From Emiliania huxleyi CCMP1516 (Eukaryota > Haptophyta > Isochrysidales > Noelaerhabdaceae), in the NCBI RefSeq assembly GCF_000372725.1, contig NW_005201091.1, forward strand, positions 231,183-295,182: 64,000 nt of DNA, written 5' to 3'. The notes below the pieces were generated by a model. The model worked only from the letters and a program-made list of their open reading frames with translations. It did not search any database and was not told the DNA's origin. This document shows positions 19,293-29,647 of this stretch, in pieces; positions within the stretch are counted from its first letter, which is position 1, and every line of letters starts with the position of its first letter. Made by a program: the position numbers and the translations under genes.

Positions 19293-19410
19293 TTAGACCT
19301 ACGACAGGGACCGAGACCTCGTAGCGAGAATTCTTTTCTACGCTGCCAAAGTGCGGAAGCGGCCCGGAGAGGCTGCTCTCCGCCGCCCCCCGCCGCCCCT
19401 CGATCGCCGC

Positions 19411-22400
19411 ATGCGTCAGCCTGTCCTCGCGGCGATGCTCCTCGGCCTCGCCTCTCCGTCGCGCGGCGCGTCGCTTGCTGCGGCGCGCGCGAGCCGCGCG
19501 CTGCGAGTGCGCTCCGGCCGCGCCTTTGCGTCAGCCTCGGCGGTGGCAAAGGAGCCTCGGTTCATCACGACGCCGATCTATTACGTGAACGGGCAGCCGC
19601 ACATCGGCCACGTGTACACCTCCCTCGCCTGCGACGTCGTCGCCCGCTTCTCGCGCCTCGACGGCCACAAGGTCCTCTTTCTGACCGGCACGGACGAGCA
19701 CGGCCAAAAGGTGGAGCAGTCGGCCTGCAAGGCGGGCGAGTCGCCGCAGGACTTTGCCGACCGCGTCTCCGACACCTTCCGCGCGCTGCTGCCTCTGTAC
19801 GACTTCTCCGTCGACCAGTTCATCCGGACCACCGAGGCGAGGCACAAAGAGGCTGCGGCGGCGCTCTGGTCGGCGCTGGTCGAGTCGGGGGACTTGTACC
19901 TCGGCGCGTACGAGGGGTGGTACTCGGTCCGGGACGAGTGCTTCTACACCGAGGAGGAGCTGGTCGACGGCAACGCGCCGACGGGGGCAGAGGTGGAGTG
20001 GGTGGCCGAGTCGTCTTACTTCTTCCGCCTCTCGCGCTACCGGCAGAGACTCGAGGAGCACCTCCTCGCCAAGCCTACGCTCGGTGTCTCTCGGTGTCTC
20101 TCGGTATCTCTCGGTCTCTCTCGGTAGGAGCACATCCTCGCCAACCCGGACTTCATCGGCCCCGCCTCGCGCCGCAACGAGGCCCTCGCCCCCTCTGCGC
20201 CATGTCCACGACACACGCCCACGACCCCACGACATGTCCACGACATGCCCACGACACGTCCACGACACGTCCACGACACGTCCACGACACGTCCCCACGA
20301 CACGTCCACGACACGCCCACCACACGCCCACCACACGTCCACGACACGCCCACGACACGCCCACGACACGCCCACGACACGTCCACGACACGCGTCCACG
20401 ACACGCCAACGACACGTCCACGACACGCCCACGACACGCCCACGACACGCCCACGACACGCCCACGACACGCCCACCACACGCCCGCCACACGCCCACCA
20501 CACGCCCACCACACGCCCGCCACACGCCCACCACACGCCCACCACACGCCCACGACACGCCCACCACACGCCCGCCACACGCCCACCACACGCCCACCAC
20601 ACGCCCGCCACACGCCCCGCAGGTGCTCGCCTTCATGCGCGATGGACTGCGCGACCTCTCCGTCTCGCGCACGACCTTTACGTGGGGCGTGCCGGTGCCA
20701 GGGCCGCCACCGCCGGACGGCCTCTCGCATGTGATGTACGTCTGGCTCGACGCGCTCACAAACTACCTCACCGCCCTCGGGTACCCCGACACCGAGGCTG
20801 CGGACTTCCGCTCCTTTTGGCCCGCGTCGCTGCACGTCGTCGGCAAGGACATCCTGCGCTTCCACGCAATCTACTGGCCCGCCTTTCTGATGGCGGCGGG
20901 CCTGCCGCTGCCGAAGCGCCTCTTCGCGCACGGCTGGTGGATGAACGAGGGCGAGAAGATGTCCAAGTCAGTCGGCAACGTCGTCGACCCGGTGGCGCTG
21001 GTGCAGAGGTACGGCCCCGACCCGGTGCGCCACTTCCTCCTCTCGGACGTCCTCCTGCTTGATGAATGGTTCTCACCGGAATGAATGAATGTCATCAAGG
21101 TCCGCCACTTCCTCCTCTCGGACGTCACTTTCGGCGCAGACGGTGACTTCTCCGAGAAGAAGCTTGTCGAGTCGTCCAATGCCAAGCTCGCAAACGAGCC
21201 TAGAAGCGGAATACGTCTTCCTGTGTATCACAACTAGCGCTCGAGATAACACGTACTCAACTGCATTCGGCCGTCTTCCCTTTTCTCCGCTGTCCTCGTA
21301 CCCCTCGTATTCGCGCGGTGCTCCGAGTACTCTGCACGACACCGTCTCCCCGCCCAACACTGGCGTCTTCAGCGCACAGGCCAACGAGCTTGGCAACCTC
21401 GCGTACCGCACCCTCTCCTTCACGCAGAAGCAGTGCGGCGGCGCCGTGCCCGCGCCGGACGCCTTTTCCGAGGACGACCTGCAGCTGCTTGCCGAGGCGG
21501 CGGCTCTGCTGCCGCAGCTGCGCACGCACGTCGACTCGATGGCGCTGCACCGGTACTCGCAGGGGGTGTCTGGGCTCGCCTCCGCTGCCAACCGCTACAT
21601 CGACGTGCAGGCGCCGTGGGCGCTCAAGAAGAGCGAGCCGGCGCGGATGCGGACGGTGCTGTACGTGCTGATCGAGGTGCTCCGCCACCTTGCGCTGTAC
21701 TCTCAGCCGGTCACGCCCCGCATCGGCGCTGCGCTGCTCGAGCAGCTCGGCGCGAGATCTAGCCGAGATACAGCTGAGGCATAGCCGAAATACAGCCGAA
21801 ACACAGCCGAAACACAGCCGAAACCAGCCGAGGTACAGCCGAGGTACAGCCGAGGTACAGCCGAGGTGCAGCCGAGGTACAGCCGAGGTGCAGCCGAGGT
21901 GCAGCCGAGGTACAGCCGAGGTGCAGCCGAGGCATAGCCGAGGCATAGCCGAGGTCTGCTCGAGCAGCTTCCCCCCGACCCTCTCCGACCCTACCTCCAG
22001 GCGTGCCCGAGGGGGGCGGACGCTCCTTCGCCGCTGTCGGGGAGGGGAGCGCCCTGCAGCCTGGCCAGCCGCTGCCTCCGCCCAGGATCGTCTTCCAACG
22101 CATCGAGGAGGTGGACGAGGCGGAGGGCGGAGGGGAGGCGCCTCCGGCGGCGGCGGCGCTGACGGCGGCGCTGACGGCGGCGGAGGAGGCGGCGCTGGTG
22201 GCGGAGGTAGGGGCGGCGGGCGAGAGAGTGCGCAGCCTGAAGGCGAGCGGCGCGGGCAGCGAGGAGGTTGGCGGCGCGGTGGCGACGCTTCTCGAGCTCA
22301 AGGCGCGAGACTGGCCGAGATCGAGTCGAGACTCGCCGAGATTCGTCCAGATTGGCCACGCAGCGCGAGTGATGCGAGAGCGTCGAGACAGGCACCTCCC

Positions 22401-22553
22401 TCCTCTTTGGGAGACCCGAGCACCTCCCGGAAAGACTCATACCCGCTGAGGCAGCCGCGCCGCGCCTTCGCCCTGCAGGCACGGCTGCCGCCCGATCACG
22501 AGCTGAACGCCAAGCCCGCAAAGAAGAAGAAGTCGAAGGCCGCCAAGGCGTGA
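19411..22553 (+). CDS. MARS: Methionyl-tRNA synthetase, organelle-targeted, with C-terminal WHEP domain (7 exons, 645 aa)
   Basis: Charges tRNA-Met with methionine. Exons: 19411-20055, 20128-20181, 20623-21024, 21100-21189, 21380-21749, 22001-22302, 22479-22553; the sum is a multiple of three and the joined frame has no stop. Residues 1-45 are rich in Arg, Ala and Ser, like a transit peptide. The class I signatures are HIGH (64-67, in [11 protein letters not shown]) and KMSKS (345-349). An anticodon-binding helical domain follows ([17 protein letters not shown]). The tail from about residue 590 fits a WHEP tRNA-binding helix pair ([28 protein letters not shown]) and ends in a lysine patch. 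Donors are GA, GC, GT, GC, GC and GC; all acceptors are AG|G. The first donor could also be GC at 20068, adding four residues. Confidence 0.9.
20190..20620 (+). repeat. 11-bp minisatellite (CCCACGACACG) in MetRS intron 2
   Basis: About 39 tandem units of CCCACGACACG/CCCACCACACG/TCCACGACACG fill intron 20182-20622. Confidence 0.95.
21025..21126 (+). repeat. 27-bp direct repeats defining MetRS intron 3
   Basis: 21025-21051 and 21100-21126 differ at one base. The first copy begins the intron with GT and the second begins the exon after AG. Splicing reads [15 protein letters not shown]. Confidence 0.9.
21770..21955 (+). repeat. 11-bp minisatellite (TACAGCCGAGG) in MetRS intron 5
   Basis: About 16 units inside intron 21750-22000. 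This is the same unit as in BTAF1 but on the other strand relative to transcription. Each unit carries AG|GT. Confidence 0.92.
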
Positions 22554-23624
22554 GAGCGGTCGAGCGGGCTAGGGGCTACGTAGCGTGTGAGAGGGAAGGG
22601 AAGTCCGCTTGGATTCACTGCGAGATCGGCCGTCCGATCGTGTGTTTTTGATTGATCACAAAAGTACGAGACGACTCCTCCTCTTCATTTTCGCAGCGTC
22701 GCCAGTGCGCAGTGAAACCACCCCCTTTCCAACCGTCTCAGGGACGGACGCATTTGCCCCCTTTCAAAGGCGGTTTCGAAGTTGATGAGACCTCGCCCCC
22801 CCCTCTCCAATGAAAGGCGTAAAAAGAGGCGCGGAACAGGCCGGAACCGCCGCTTGCACGTGGGTCACACAATGGCAGCGCTCCAGACGCGCTCTGGTAG
22901 CTGCCAATGAAGCTGCAGCCCATCGCGCGCGCGCCGGACGGCCACTGCACCTCCACTGCATTGCCCTCCTGCACCGAGCGACGCGTCAAACCTTTGTTGC
23001 TGCCCATGACCGCCGGCGGCTCCGAGCTCGGGCGAGCGAGCCCTGGCTGAGCTGAGCCACTGCGGTCGCAATTGCAGCGCTGCGGTCGGTGCAGAGTGGC
23101 CGTGCGCGTACGGCGTCGTACGCGCACGGCCGCTCTGCCTCAGTGGCGTGCGGCTTGGGCCAACTGGAGGTCGCTCTCCGACCTCGCTCGCCGAGCTCAC
23201 AATCCGGCGCGAGCCGCATCGAGTGGAAGTTCGACTTCAGCTGCCGCGAGTGGATGGACTGCCTTGTCGAGTGCAAGCAGTTGGGCTCCGCCGGGAGCAT
23301 GTGGTGCAACATGTTCTCTGGGCGCCAGCAGACGCGAGCGCGCGAGCGCGTGTTGAAACGGACGCTCCATAGCAACACTCGAGATACACTCGAAGGGGTA
23401 CACGTTTTCTTTTCGGGTTTCGTGGGTTATAGTGCACTTGGAAGCGACGAAACCGAAGACGGTTGGCCCCGGGGTGGTTTCACTGCGGAAGACTTCTTCT
23501 ACACCAGTAAACCGAAACCCGTCGGCGTTAATAAAACTCCTCTGCGCTATCAGGGGCCGTTGTCCAGTCCGCGACTGACTACTAGAGACTCTCTGCTGGC
23601 CCGGCCCGCTCTTCACTTCTTTAC
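22554..23624. other. Intergenic or unassigned region
   Basis: Several short open frames of doubtful quality. At about 23217-23340 (+) a stretch reads like ordinary protein (WKFDFSCREWMDCLVECKQ) but has no recognisable family or clear gene structure. It contains the strong hairpin at 23091-23138. Confidence 0.4.
23091..23138. repeat. Near-perfect 22-bp inverted repeat with 4-bp loop
   Basis: Arms 23091-23112 and 23117-23138 pair with one mismatch. The inner 15 bp (GGCCGTGCGCGTACG) are perfect and the loop is GCGT. Confidence 0.85.
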
Positions 23625-24990
23625 CTACCTGCCCCATGGCCCTTCCCCCTTCTCTCCTCTCTTCTCCCCTCTCTCTCCGATCGGCGCATACAGCAGCGCG
23701 TCGAGCCAGTAAGGGAAGAAGGCCTTCGCGAGGTCAAATTCTTGTCGCTGCATCCGCTCCCACGTGTGCTCGAGGAAGTCAGTTGTCACGTTGGCCCAGT
23801 CCTCCACTTGCACGACCGGCATTCCCTATGCATCGTAAGAGCGTAAGAGAGGGCGTCGTGTGCGGTGCCTGAGCCGGTGTGTCGAGCCTCCCACAGCGGG
23901 GCGAGGCCCGGATCAGCGTCGACGAGCGGGATAGCGCCTATGCGCGCACTCACGGGCGGCGTGGTAGGCGGGAAGCAAGGGCGGCGCCTGCTCTGGATGG
24001 AAGTCGCGCCGGAGGCCAGCGCCTCCCACTCCCGGTGGTTGTTGTGACCCGTGCCCCACGGAGAGAAGACGAACTTGGAGTCGAGTATCTGCTCACTCGC
24101 CCTTTCCGCGCAGCGCGGCCCGCGCGGCTCGCAGTCGAACCTAAGTCCGTTTGAGCCACGGCTCTCCTTCACGGGTGGGGCCGAGACTATGCTGGCGGTC
24201 GGACACCCGTTCTTGCGCAGCGCCTCCATCTTTGTTGCGCGCCGCGCCGCAGGAGGTATCCGCCTTCCGTCGTAGCGGCCGTAGAGGGTCATGCAGCTGC
24301 ACCACAGCAGCAGTGGCCGCTCGCGACGCTCCAAGCCCCTCCCAGACGCCTCGCCCGCCCGGAGCATGCGATCCGTCGTGTCGGTGTTGAAGACGCCGCG
24401 CGGGAACGGGTGCAGCTTTGGATGGCTCAGCCGCGGCGAGCTCACAAACCAGGCTGCGAGGCGGCTATCGTTGAGCCGCGCAGCGGCGCTCGGCTGAGGG
24501 AGGGGTGGGTCCCCGATTTGCACCAGCACGACGCTTTCCATCCCCCGGCTCTCGAGAGAAGGCAGGAAGCCCTTCGCGGTCGCATCGCCGTTGCCGTGCA
24601 CGACGATGAGGTGCGAGGCTCCACACGTCCTCTCACCTCTGACTGCGGGCGGGCTCTCGAGCACCTGTGGCGGTGGCGAAGAAGTCAAGAGATCGTCCTC
24701 TGTCCTCACATGCACCCAAAATGTCCCGTCGAGCCAGTCACCTCCTTGTCGTAGACGGCACCCACCTCTGCAAACCTGAGATCTGAGTTGTGGCCGATCA
24801 GGACAGACTCAACGAGCGGGATGCCGTGCCGCAAAGTGTAGGAGCGGTTTAGCGCTGCGCTCCAATACCGCACGCGGACCTGGCACGCCCGCCCCGCCTC
24901 AAGCATGCAGCAACGGAAGCATGCGCCAATGCGGCTATAGGGAGTGCTCCATGCCGGGATGGAACTGCGCAGGCACCCAGTGCTCCATGC
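23625..24990 (-). CDS. Exostosin/RXYLT1-like glycosyltransferase, N-terminal exon(s) uncertain
   Basis: The minus-strand exons read, in order: RYWSAALNRSYTLRHGIPLV (about 24850), DWLDGTFWVHVRTEDDLL (about 24730), SHPKLHPFPRGVFNTDTT, LLLWCSCMTLYGRYDGRR, SKFVFSPWGTGHNNHREWEA with ALASGA, PLVDADPGLAPLWE, and last exon LPVVQVEDWANVTTDFLEHT...AFFPYWLDAL ending at 23625. The block of a Ser-Pro-Gly-containing strand, a hydrophilic helix ending in WEAL, then an Asp-rich strand and VEDW is typical of exostosin-type GT-B C-terminal domains. It is expected to transfer a sugar in the Golgi. The last junction lies between about 23823 and 23875; I could not find a frame-keeping standard donor there. The N-terminus and membrane anchor were not found. 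Confidence 0.6.
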
Positions 24991-25430
24991 AGGTAGACAG
25001 CTGGCTCCGCTTGCTGGCGGTTCAACCCCGTGGCGAAGGCACTGCTCGACGAGGCTGGTGGGAGCTGGCCGCATCTGGTGTGCACTCAGACAGTCAGCCA
25101 CGCGCGTCCACTCCAGAGGGGTTGTGTAGTTTCATCCCTCGGCATCATTCGGCTCGCCCCCCTTGTCCCCCTGTCACGCTCTGCGTGCGGCAGCTTGCGG
25201 CGACCCCGCGCTATCCGGCAGTGCACAACCTCTTGTGGGCTATTCGGCCGTTGTAGGCGCGGGCTCTTTCCTTTTGCTGGCACTGCTTGCGCGCGAGAGC
25301 GGCATGGAAACAGCGCGCGCACGAGCAATGCCCTTAGCGACGCCCTATACGGCAAGGGGGTTACAGTCCGAGGTTTGCGCCAAAAGAATTCGAAGTCCTC
25401 GCGAAAAGAAATCCACTGGGAGCAGTGTCC
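24991..25430. other. Intergenic region upstream of NHL-BTB gene
   Basis: No supported gene. An AAAAGAAATCCA box lies 27 bp before the next start codon. Similar boxes occur at 3354 and 13838. Confidence 0.35.
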
Positions 25431-27107
25431 ATGGCGTCGCCCTCCCGCAAGCGCCCCCGCAGCGAGGAGGAGGGCGAGCCCGTGGCGGTCGCTGCCGGCT
25501 TCGAGGCGCCCATCTTTGGCGCGCGCGCCGTCGGCCAGGTCACCACGCTCGTGCTCGAGGGCGAGGACGGACCTCTGGCGTCCCTCACCCTGCGCGGCGT
25601 CGCGAGCGATCACGCGGGCGCCTGGTACGTCGCGACTAAGGACTCGGTGCTGCACGTCTCGGCGGCCGGGCGCGTGCGCACCGTGGCAACCTGCGAAGGC
25701 GGCAGGTTCTCCCGCGTCGCCATCAGCCCGGACGGCAGCGCGCTGTTTGTGGCGGACGCCGGCAACGAGAAGATCCGGCGGGTGGAGGTTGCGTCGGGTG
25801 CTGTGATGACGCTCGCGGGTAGCGGCGAGGAAGGCGATGCAGACGGCGTGGGCGATGCGGCGCAGTTTTGTTCCCCAGTCGGTCTCGCCATCAGCCCGGA
25901 CGGCAGCGCGCTGTTTGTGGCGGACAACGACAACCACAAGATCCGGCGGGTTGAGGTGGCGACGGGTGCTGTGACGACGCTCGCGGGTAGCGGCGAGGAA
26001 GGCGACGCTGATGGCGTGGGCGGCGCGGCGCAGTTCTGCAACCCAAACGGCCTCACAATCAGCCCGGACGGCAGCGCGCTGTTAGTGGCCGACTTCTGCA
26101 ACAACAAGATCCGGCGGGTGGAGGTGGCGACGGGTGCTGTGACGACGCTCGCGGGTAGCGGCGAGGAAGGCGATGCAGACGGCGTCGGCGATGCGGCGCA
26201 GTTCAACGGACCACACGGCCTCGCAATCAGCCCGGACGGGAGCGCGCTGTTCGTGGCGGACTGCGAGAACAACAAGATCCGTCGGGTGGAGGTGGCGACG
26301 GGTGCTGTGACGACGCTCGCGGGTAGCGGCGAAGAAGGCGGCGCTGATGGCGTGGGCGGCGCGGCGCAGTTCGAATACCCAGTGGCCCTCGCCATCAGCG
26401 CCGACGGCACAACGCTTTTGGTCCGCATGGAGGGCTCGGCTCTCCGCCAGGTCTGCGTGGCGGCGCCTCCTCCGCCTCCCTCCTTCGCACCGCTTGTGGT
26501 TCCGCCCTCCACCTTCTCCGCCGACATGGCCAACACGTGGGGCGACGCCACCCTCCCCGAGGGCAAAGTCACCTTCCTGGTCGGCGACGACAAGGAGCGC
26601 GTGGAGCACGTGAGCAAGAACGTCCTCTGCGTTCGGTCCGTGTTCTTTCGGACGATGTTTGGCATCGGCATGAAGGAGCGCGACGCCGCCGAGGTCACGG
26701 TGCTCGAAACGGACCTCGCCAGCTTCACCGCCCTCGTCCGCTACCTCCTCACCGACCAGCTCGACCTCGGCGAGGGGGAGGGCGAGCAGGCGCGGCGCGC
26801 GCTCGTGCTGCGGCAGCTGGCGCATAAGTACCAGGTGCCGCGCCTCGAGCTGCTCTGCGCGCAGGCGCTGCAGGAGCGCGTCGCGCCGGCGAGCGCCGTG
26901 CCGCTGCTCGAGGCGGCGCACACGATGGGCGACGGGCGGCTCCTCGCGCAGTGCCGCCGCTTCGTGGCCGACCACGCCGCCGAGGTGCGCGCGAGCGGCG
27001 GCGTGGAGCAGCTGCGCGACCTCGGCGTGGCCAAGGGGCTGCTCGGCGACGCGCTCGACCAGGTGGCGGAGCTGCAGAAGGGGGCGCCCCTGCGCAGCCA
27101 CTCGTAG
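25431..27107 (+). CDS. NHL-repeat propeller fused to BTB/POZ and BACK-like domains
   Basis: Intronless, 558 residues from the ATG at 25431. A KRPRSEEE nuclear-type patch comes first. Next are five NHL-type blades with near-identical units (ISPDGSALFVADxxNxKIRR, then VTTLAGSGEEGDADGVG), about residues 95-320. A Pro-rich linker and a BTB/POZ domain follow (KVTFLVGDDKERVEHVSKN, CVRSVFFRTMFGIGMKE, then YLLTDQLDL) at about 375-475, and a helical tail resembling BACK. BTB proteins usually dimerise and bind cullin-3, with the other domain recruiting a substrate, so a ubiquitin-ligase adaptor role is plausible. The repeats are close to identical at DNA level, suggesting recent expansion or conversion. 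Confidence 0.85.
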   Translation: MASPSRKRPRSEEEGEPVAVAAGFEAPIFGARAVGQVTTLVLEGEDGPLASLTLRGVASDHAGAWYVATKDSVLHVSAAGRVRTVATCEGGRFSRVAISPDGSALFVADAGNEKIRRVEVASGAVMTLAGSGEEGDADGVGDAAQFCSPVGLAISPDGSALFVADNDNHKIRRVEVATGAVTTLAGSGEEGDADGVGGAAQFCNPNGLTISPDGSALLVADFCNNKIRRVEVATGAVTTLAGSGEEGDADGVGDAAQFNGPHGLAISPDGSALFVADCENNKIRRVEVATGAVTTLAGSGEEGGADGVGGAAQFEYPVALAISADGTTLLVRMEGSALRQVCVAAPPPPPSFAPLVVPPSTFSADMANTWGDATLPEGKVTFLVGDDKERVEHVSKNVLCVRSVFFRTMFGIGMKERDAAEVTVLETDLASFTALVRYLLTDQLDLGEGEGEQARRALVLRQLAHKYQVPRLELLCAQALQERVAPASAVPLLEAAHTMGDGRLLAQCRRFVADHAAEVRASGGVEQLRDLGVAKGLLGDALDQVAELQKGAPLRSHS

Positions 27108-27405
27108 TGCGCAGCCACCCGTGGTGCGGAGCGCGCGGCCACGTACACAGTGCATATTGGTTTCCTTCGTCGTTGCTCGTTGACGTCCGTGTGTGTGTTC
27201 CGCGAGTGCGTGTGCCCCGTCGTCCGTGCTAGGGACGCGTGTACCACTGACTCGTGACTGTCTCTGACCCTCGCGACTCCTCAGGCAAAGGTGGAGTCGC
27301 TGGTTGCCGCCTAACCGACTCCCCTTTTCATGTATATATTTCCCATTTCGTGCACAAAGGTGCAACCCATACTGCGACGCTGTCCAGTCCGAGCCTGACT
27401 GTGCT

Positions 27406-28483
27406 TCACCACCTTCCTAAGTAACTAAGCTTGATGCCGCGCTCCTTGCACACGGCCTTCAGCTCGTGCGGCTTGCGGTCCACGGCGAGCATCTGCACGC
27501 GAGGGGAGGCGTGATAGGCATTTGGCGGGAACTATCGCGAGTGGCGAGGGGGGCGTCTCGCGCCTTCAGGCTCGGGGCGGCCCCCTCCAAGAGGGCGGCG
27601 GCCAACGCCTTGCAGCCCTCATCCCCAATCTGGTTGCCGTCAAGACAGAGCTCCTCGAGCCGCGGCGCTGCCCCCTCCTTGCCGAGGGCGGCGGCCAGCG
27701 CCCTGCAGCCCTCGTCGCCAATCTTGTTGCGGGTGAGATCGAGCTCCTCGAGCCGCGGCGCTGCCCCCTCCTTGAGGGTGGCGACCAACGCCTTGCAGCC
27801 CTCGTCGCCAATCTCGTTCTCGCGGAGATAGAGCTTCTCGAGCCGCGGCGCTGCCCCCTCCTTGCAGAGGGCGGCGGCCAGCGCCTTGCAGCCCACGTTG
27901 CCAATCTTGTTGCAGGTGAGATCGAGCTCCTCGAGCAGCGGCGCTGCCCCCTCCTTGCCGATGGTGGCAGCCAGCGTCTTGCAGCCCTCGTCGTCAATCT
28001 CGTTGCTGCTGAGATTGAGCTGCTTGAGCAGCGGCGCTGCCCCCTCCTTGCCGAGGACTGCGCTGCTCGCCGGCCCTGTGCACGGCGAGCACAAATGCGG
28101 CTACAGTGGTGGCCGCGGCAGACGGGAGCGGTGCGGGGCAGAGCACCTAATGCAGCCTTCAGCTCAGCGCGGGAGATTGCGTCGTCAGAGTTTGAGTCGA
28201 TAACATCAAAGAGCTGCCGTACGAGGAGTGCGATTGCTTCGGGCGGTGCACTCGGCGCAGCACTCGGCGGTGCATCACTCTTTCTTGCGTTCGCTGTCTT
28301 TCCGAACAATGATGTTGGCTCGCTCCACTCGGGTTCTGTCTCTGCGGACCAGAGCGATGAGCAGAATGGGGCGAAAGGAGAGGGCGGAGTCGGGGTCGGA
28401 GGTGTCCCGCGCTTGCTGGTTGTTTCGTCCTCTTCCCCTTTACGTTCTGGTTGCTCTGACGGGTTCGATGCGCAGCAGCCCAT
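27406..28483 (-). CDS. N-terminally lipidated EF-hand/LRR (ribonuclease-inhibitor type) protein, 3 exons
   Basis: Exons 28147-28483, 27564-28075 and 27406-27492 join in frame to 311 residues. The protein starts MGCCASNP, a classic N-myristoylation plus palmitoylation sequence. An EF-hand-like helix-loop (LFDVIDSNSDDAISRAELKA) follows at about residue 93, then six RI-type leucine-rich repeats of the form GAAPRLEELDLTRNKIGDEG with CKALAAAL. The last exon encodes a short basic tail (AVDRKPHELKAVCKERG). It is probably a membrane-tethered, possibly calcium-responsive binding protein. Intron 28076-28146 is GT-AG; 27493-27563 is GC-AG with an unusual AG|A acceptor. LRR units are highly alike at DNA level. 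Confidence 0.8.
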
Positions 28484-29647
28484 AGCCTCGACGTGGCGGT
28501 GGCGCCAGAGGTTCCTGATCGTAGCGGTGGGTCCAAGAGGCTCCTTGTTTCCGCTCGCCCCTCTTATGGCGGGGATGCGATCGTGGCGGACGGCCGCGCC
28601 CCGGGTGGCAAGTTCGGCTGGAAGAATATTTTTCTTGTAGAGAGAGAGCAAATTACGTGTGAGTGTTAGGTGTAGGTATATTGTTGGCAAATCAAGACAC
28701 AGAGCTCACACAGAATCACAGCGGGAGGAAAGCGGCGAGTCGCAATTCCAGGGGTCGTTGTGGCGGGCCATGACACCCAGCATGGCACATTCCGCAGGGA
28801 CGTTTTTCAGATTTCACCGAGCACAATCTGCCTTGCCAGGTGAGAAAGTTGCGCCTCAGTGGGGAGAAAGTCCAACGCCCGTCCACGCCAGGTCATAAGT
28901 TAAACATAAGCGATTGTACGAGTTATTCTATCTTCGCTGCGCCGAAGCAACTTTTACCAAGCCGTGCACGCGGAAGCACGAAAGGTTAGTCTGAAGGAGA
29001 AAGAAAGAAAGAGGGCAGGGTCCAACAGACCACCCAAGACTGCTTTCAGACGCTTACGCCAATTTCACCTCAAGTGGCGCAAATCGTGACCATCGCAATT
29101 CGCGGACCGAAGAGTCTCGAGCTTCAGCCGGCGGTCTTTGGATAAACCGGCACGGCATGGCGCTGTACGAGGAGGACGCGGGCGAGAGCGACTCCGCCGA
29201 TGACGACGAACTTGGCAGCGCGCGGCCAGCCGCGTCGCACACATTCACATCCCACCTCTTTGCAACCACAGGTTCTGCGTACGCCGCTGGCTGCAGCGGT
29301 TGCAATGTCACGCCTTCGGGCCACGCCCATTATACCTCACCCGCTTTCGCTTCACGCCCGTCACCTCGCCCGCCCCGCGCACGCCCGCGCCTCCGTATGT
29401 GTCCTCACGCTCTGAGCAAGCCGCCGTGTGCGCGCAGATGCCCCCGCGCGCGGGTGCGCCTGCAAGCGTGAAACGCTCCCGCGCCAGTATGTTTCCCAGG
29501 CTGGCCAGATCGGACGAGTGGAGGGAGTCTAGGAGGGAGAGAGGGAGGGGTAGAGGATTGGTTGGTGAACAGTCTGTCGGTGTCTAGGTCTAGAGAGCAA
29601 GAGGGATAGAAGGAGGAAGGGAGGGGGGGGCGTTTCGTTCTAAATTG
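28484..29647. other. Intergenic region, possibly with a 5' exon
   Basis: An open stretch at 29157-29280 (+) begins MALYEEDAGESDSADDDELG and could be a 5' exon of the SYLF gene. No junction could be proven. The rest shows no gene. Confidence 0.35.

Noticed and set aside
20190..20735. His/Thr/Arg-repeat and Gly/Val/Trp-repeat frames over the CCCACGACACG array
   Set aside because: Read-through of a minisatellite inside a MetRS intron on either strand.
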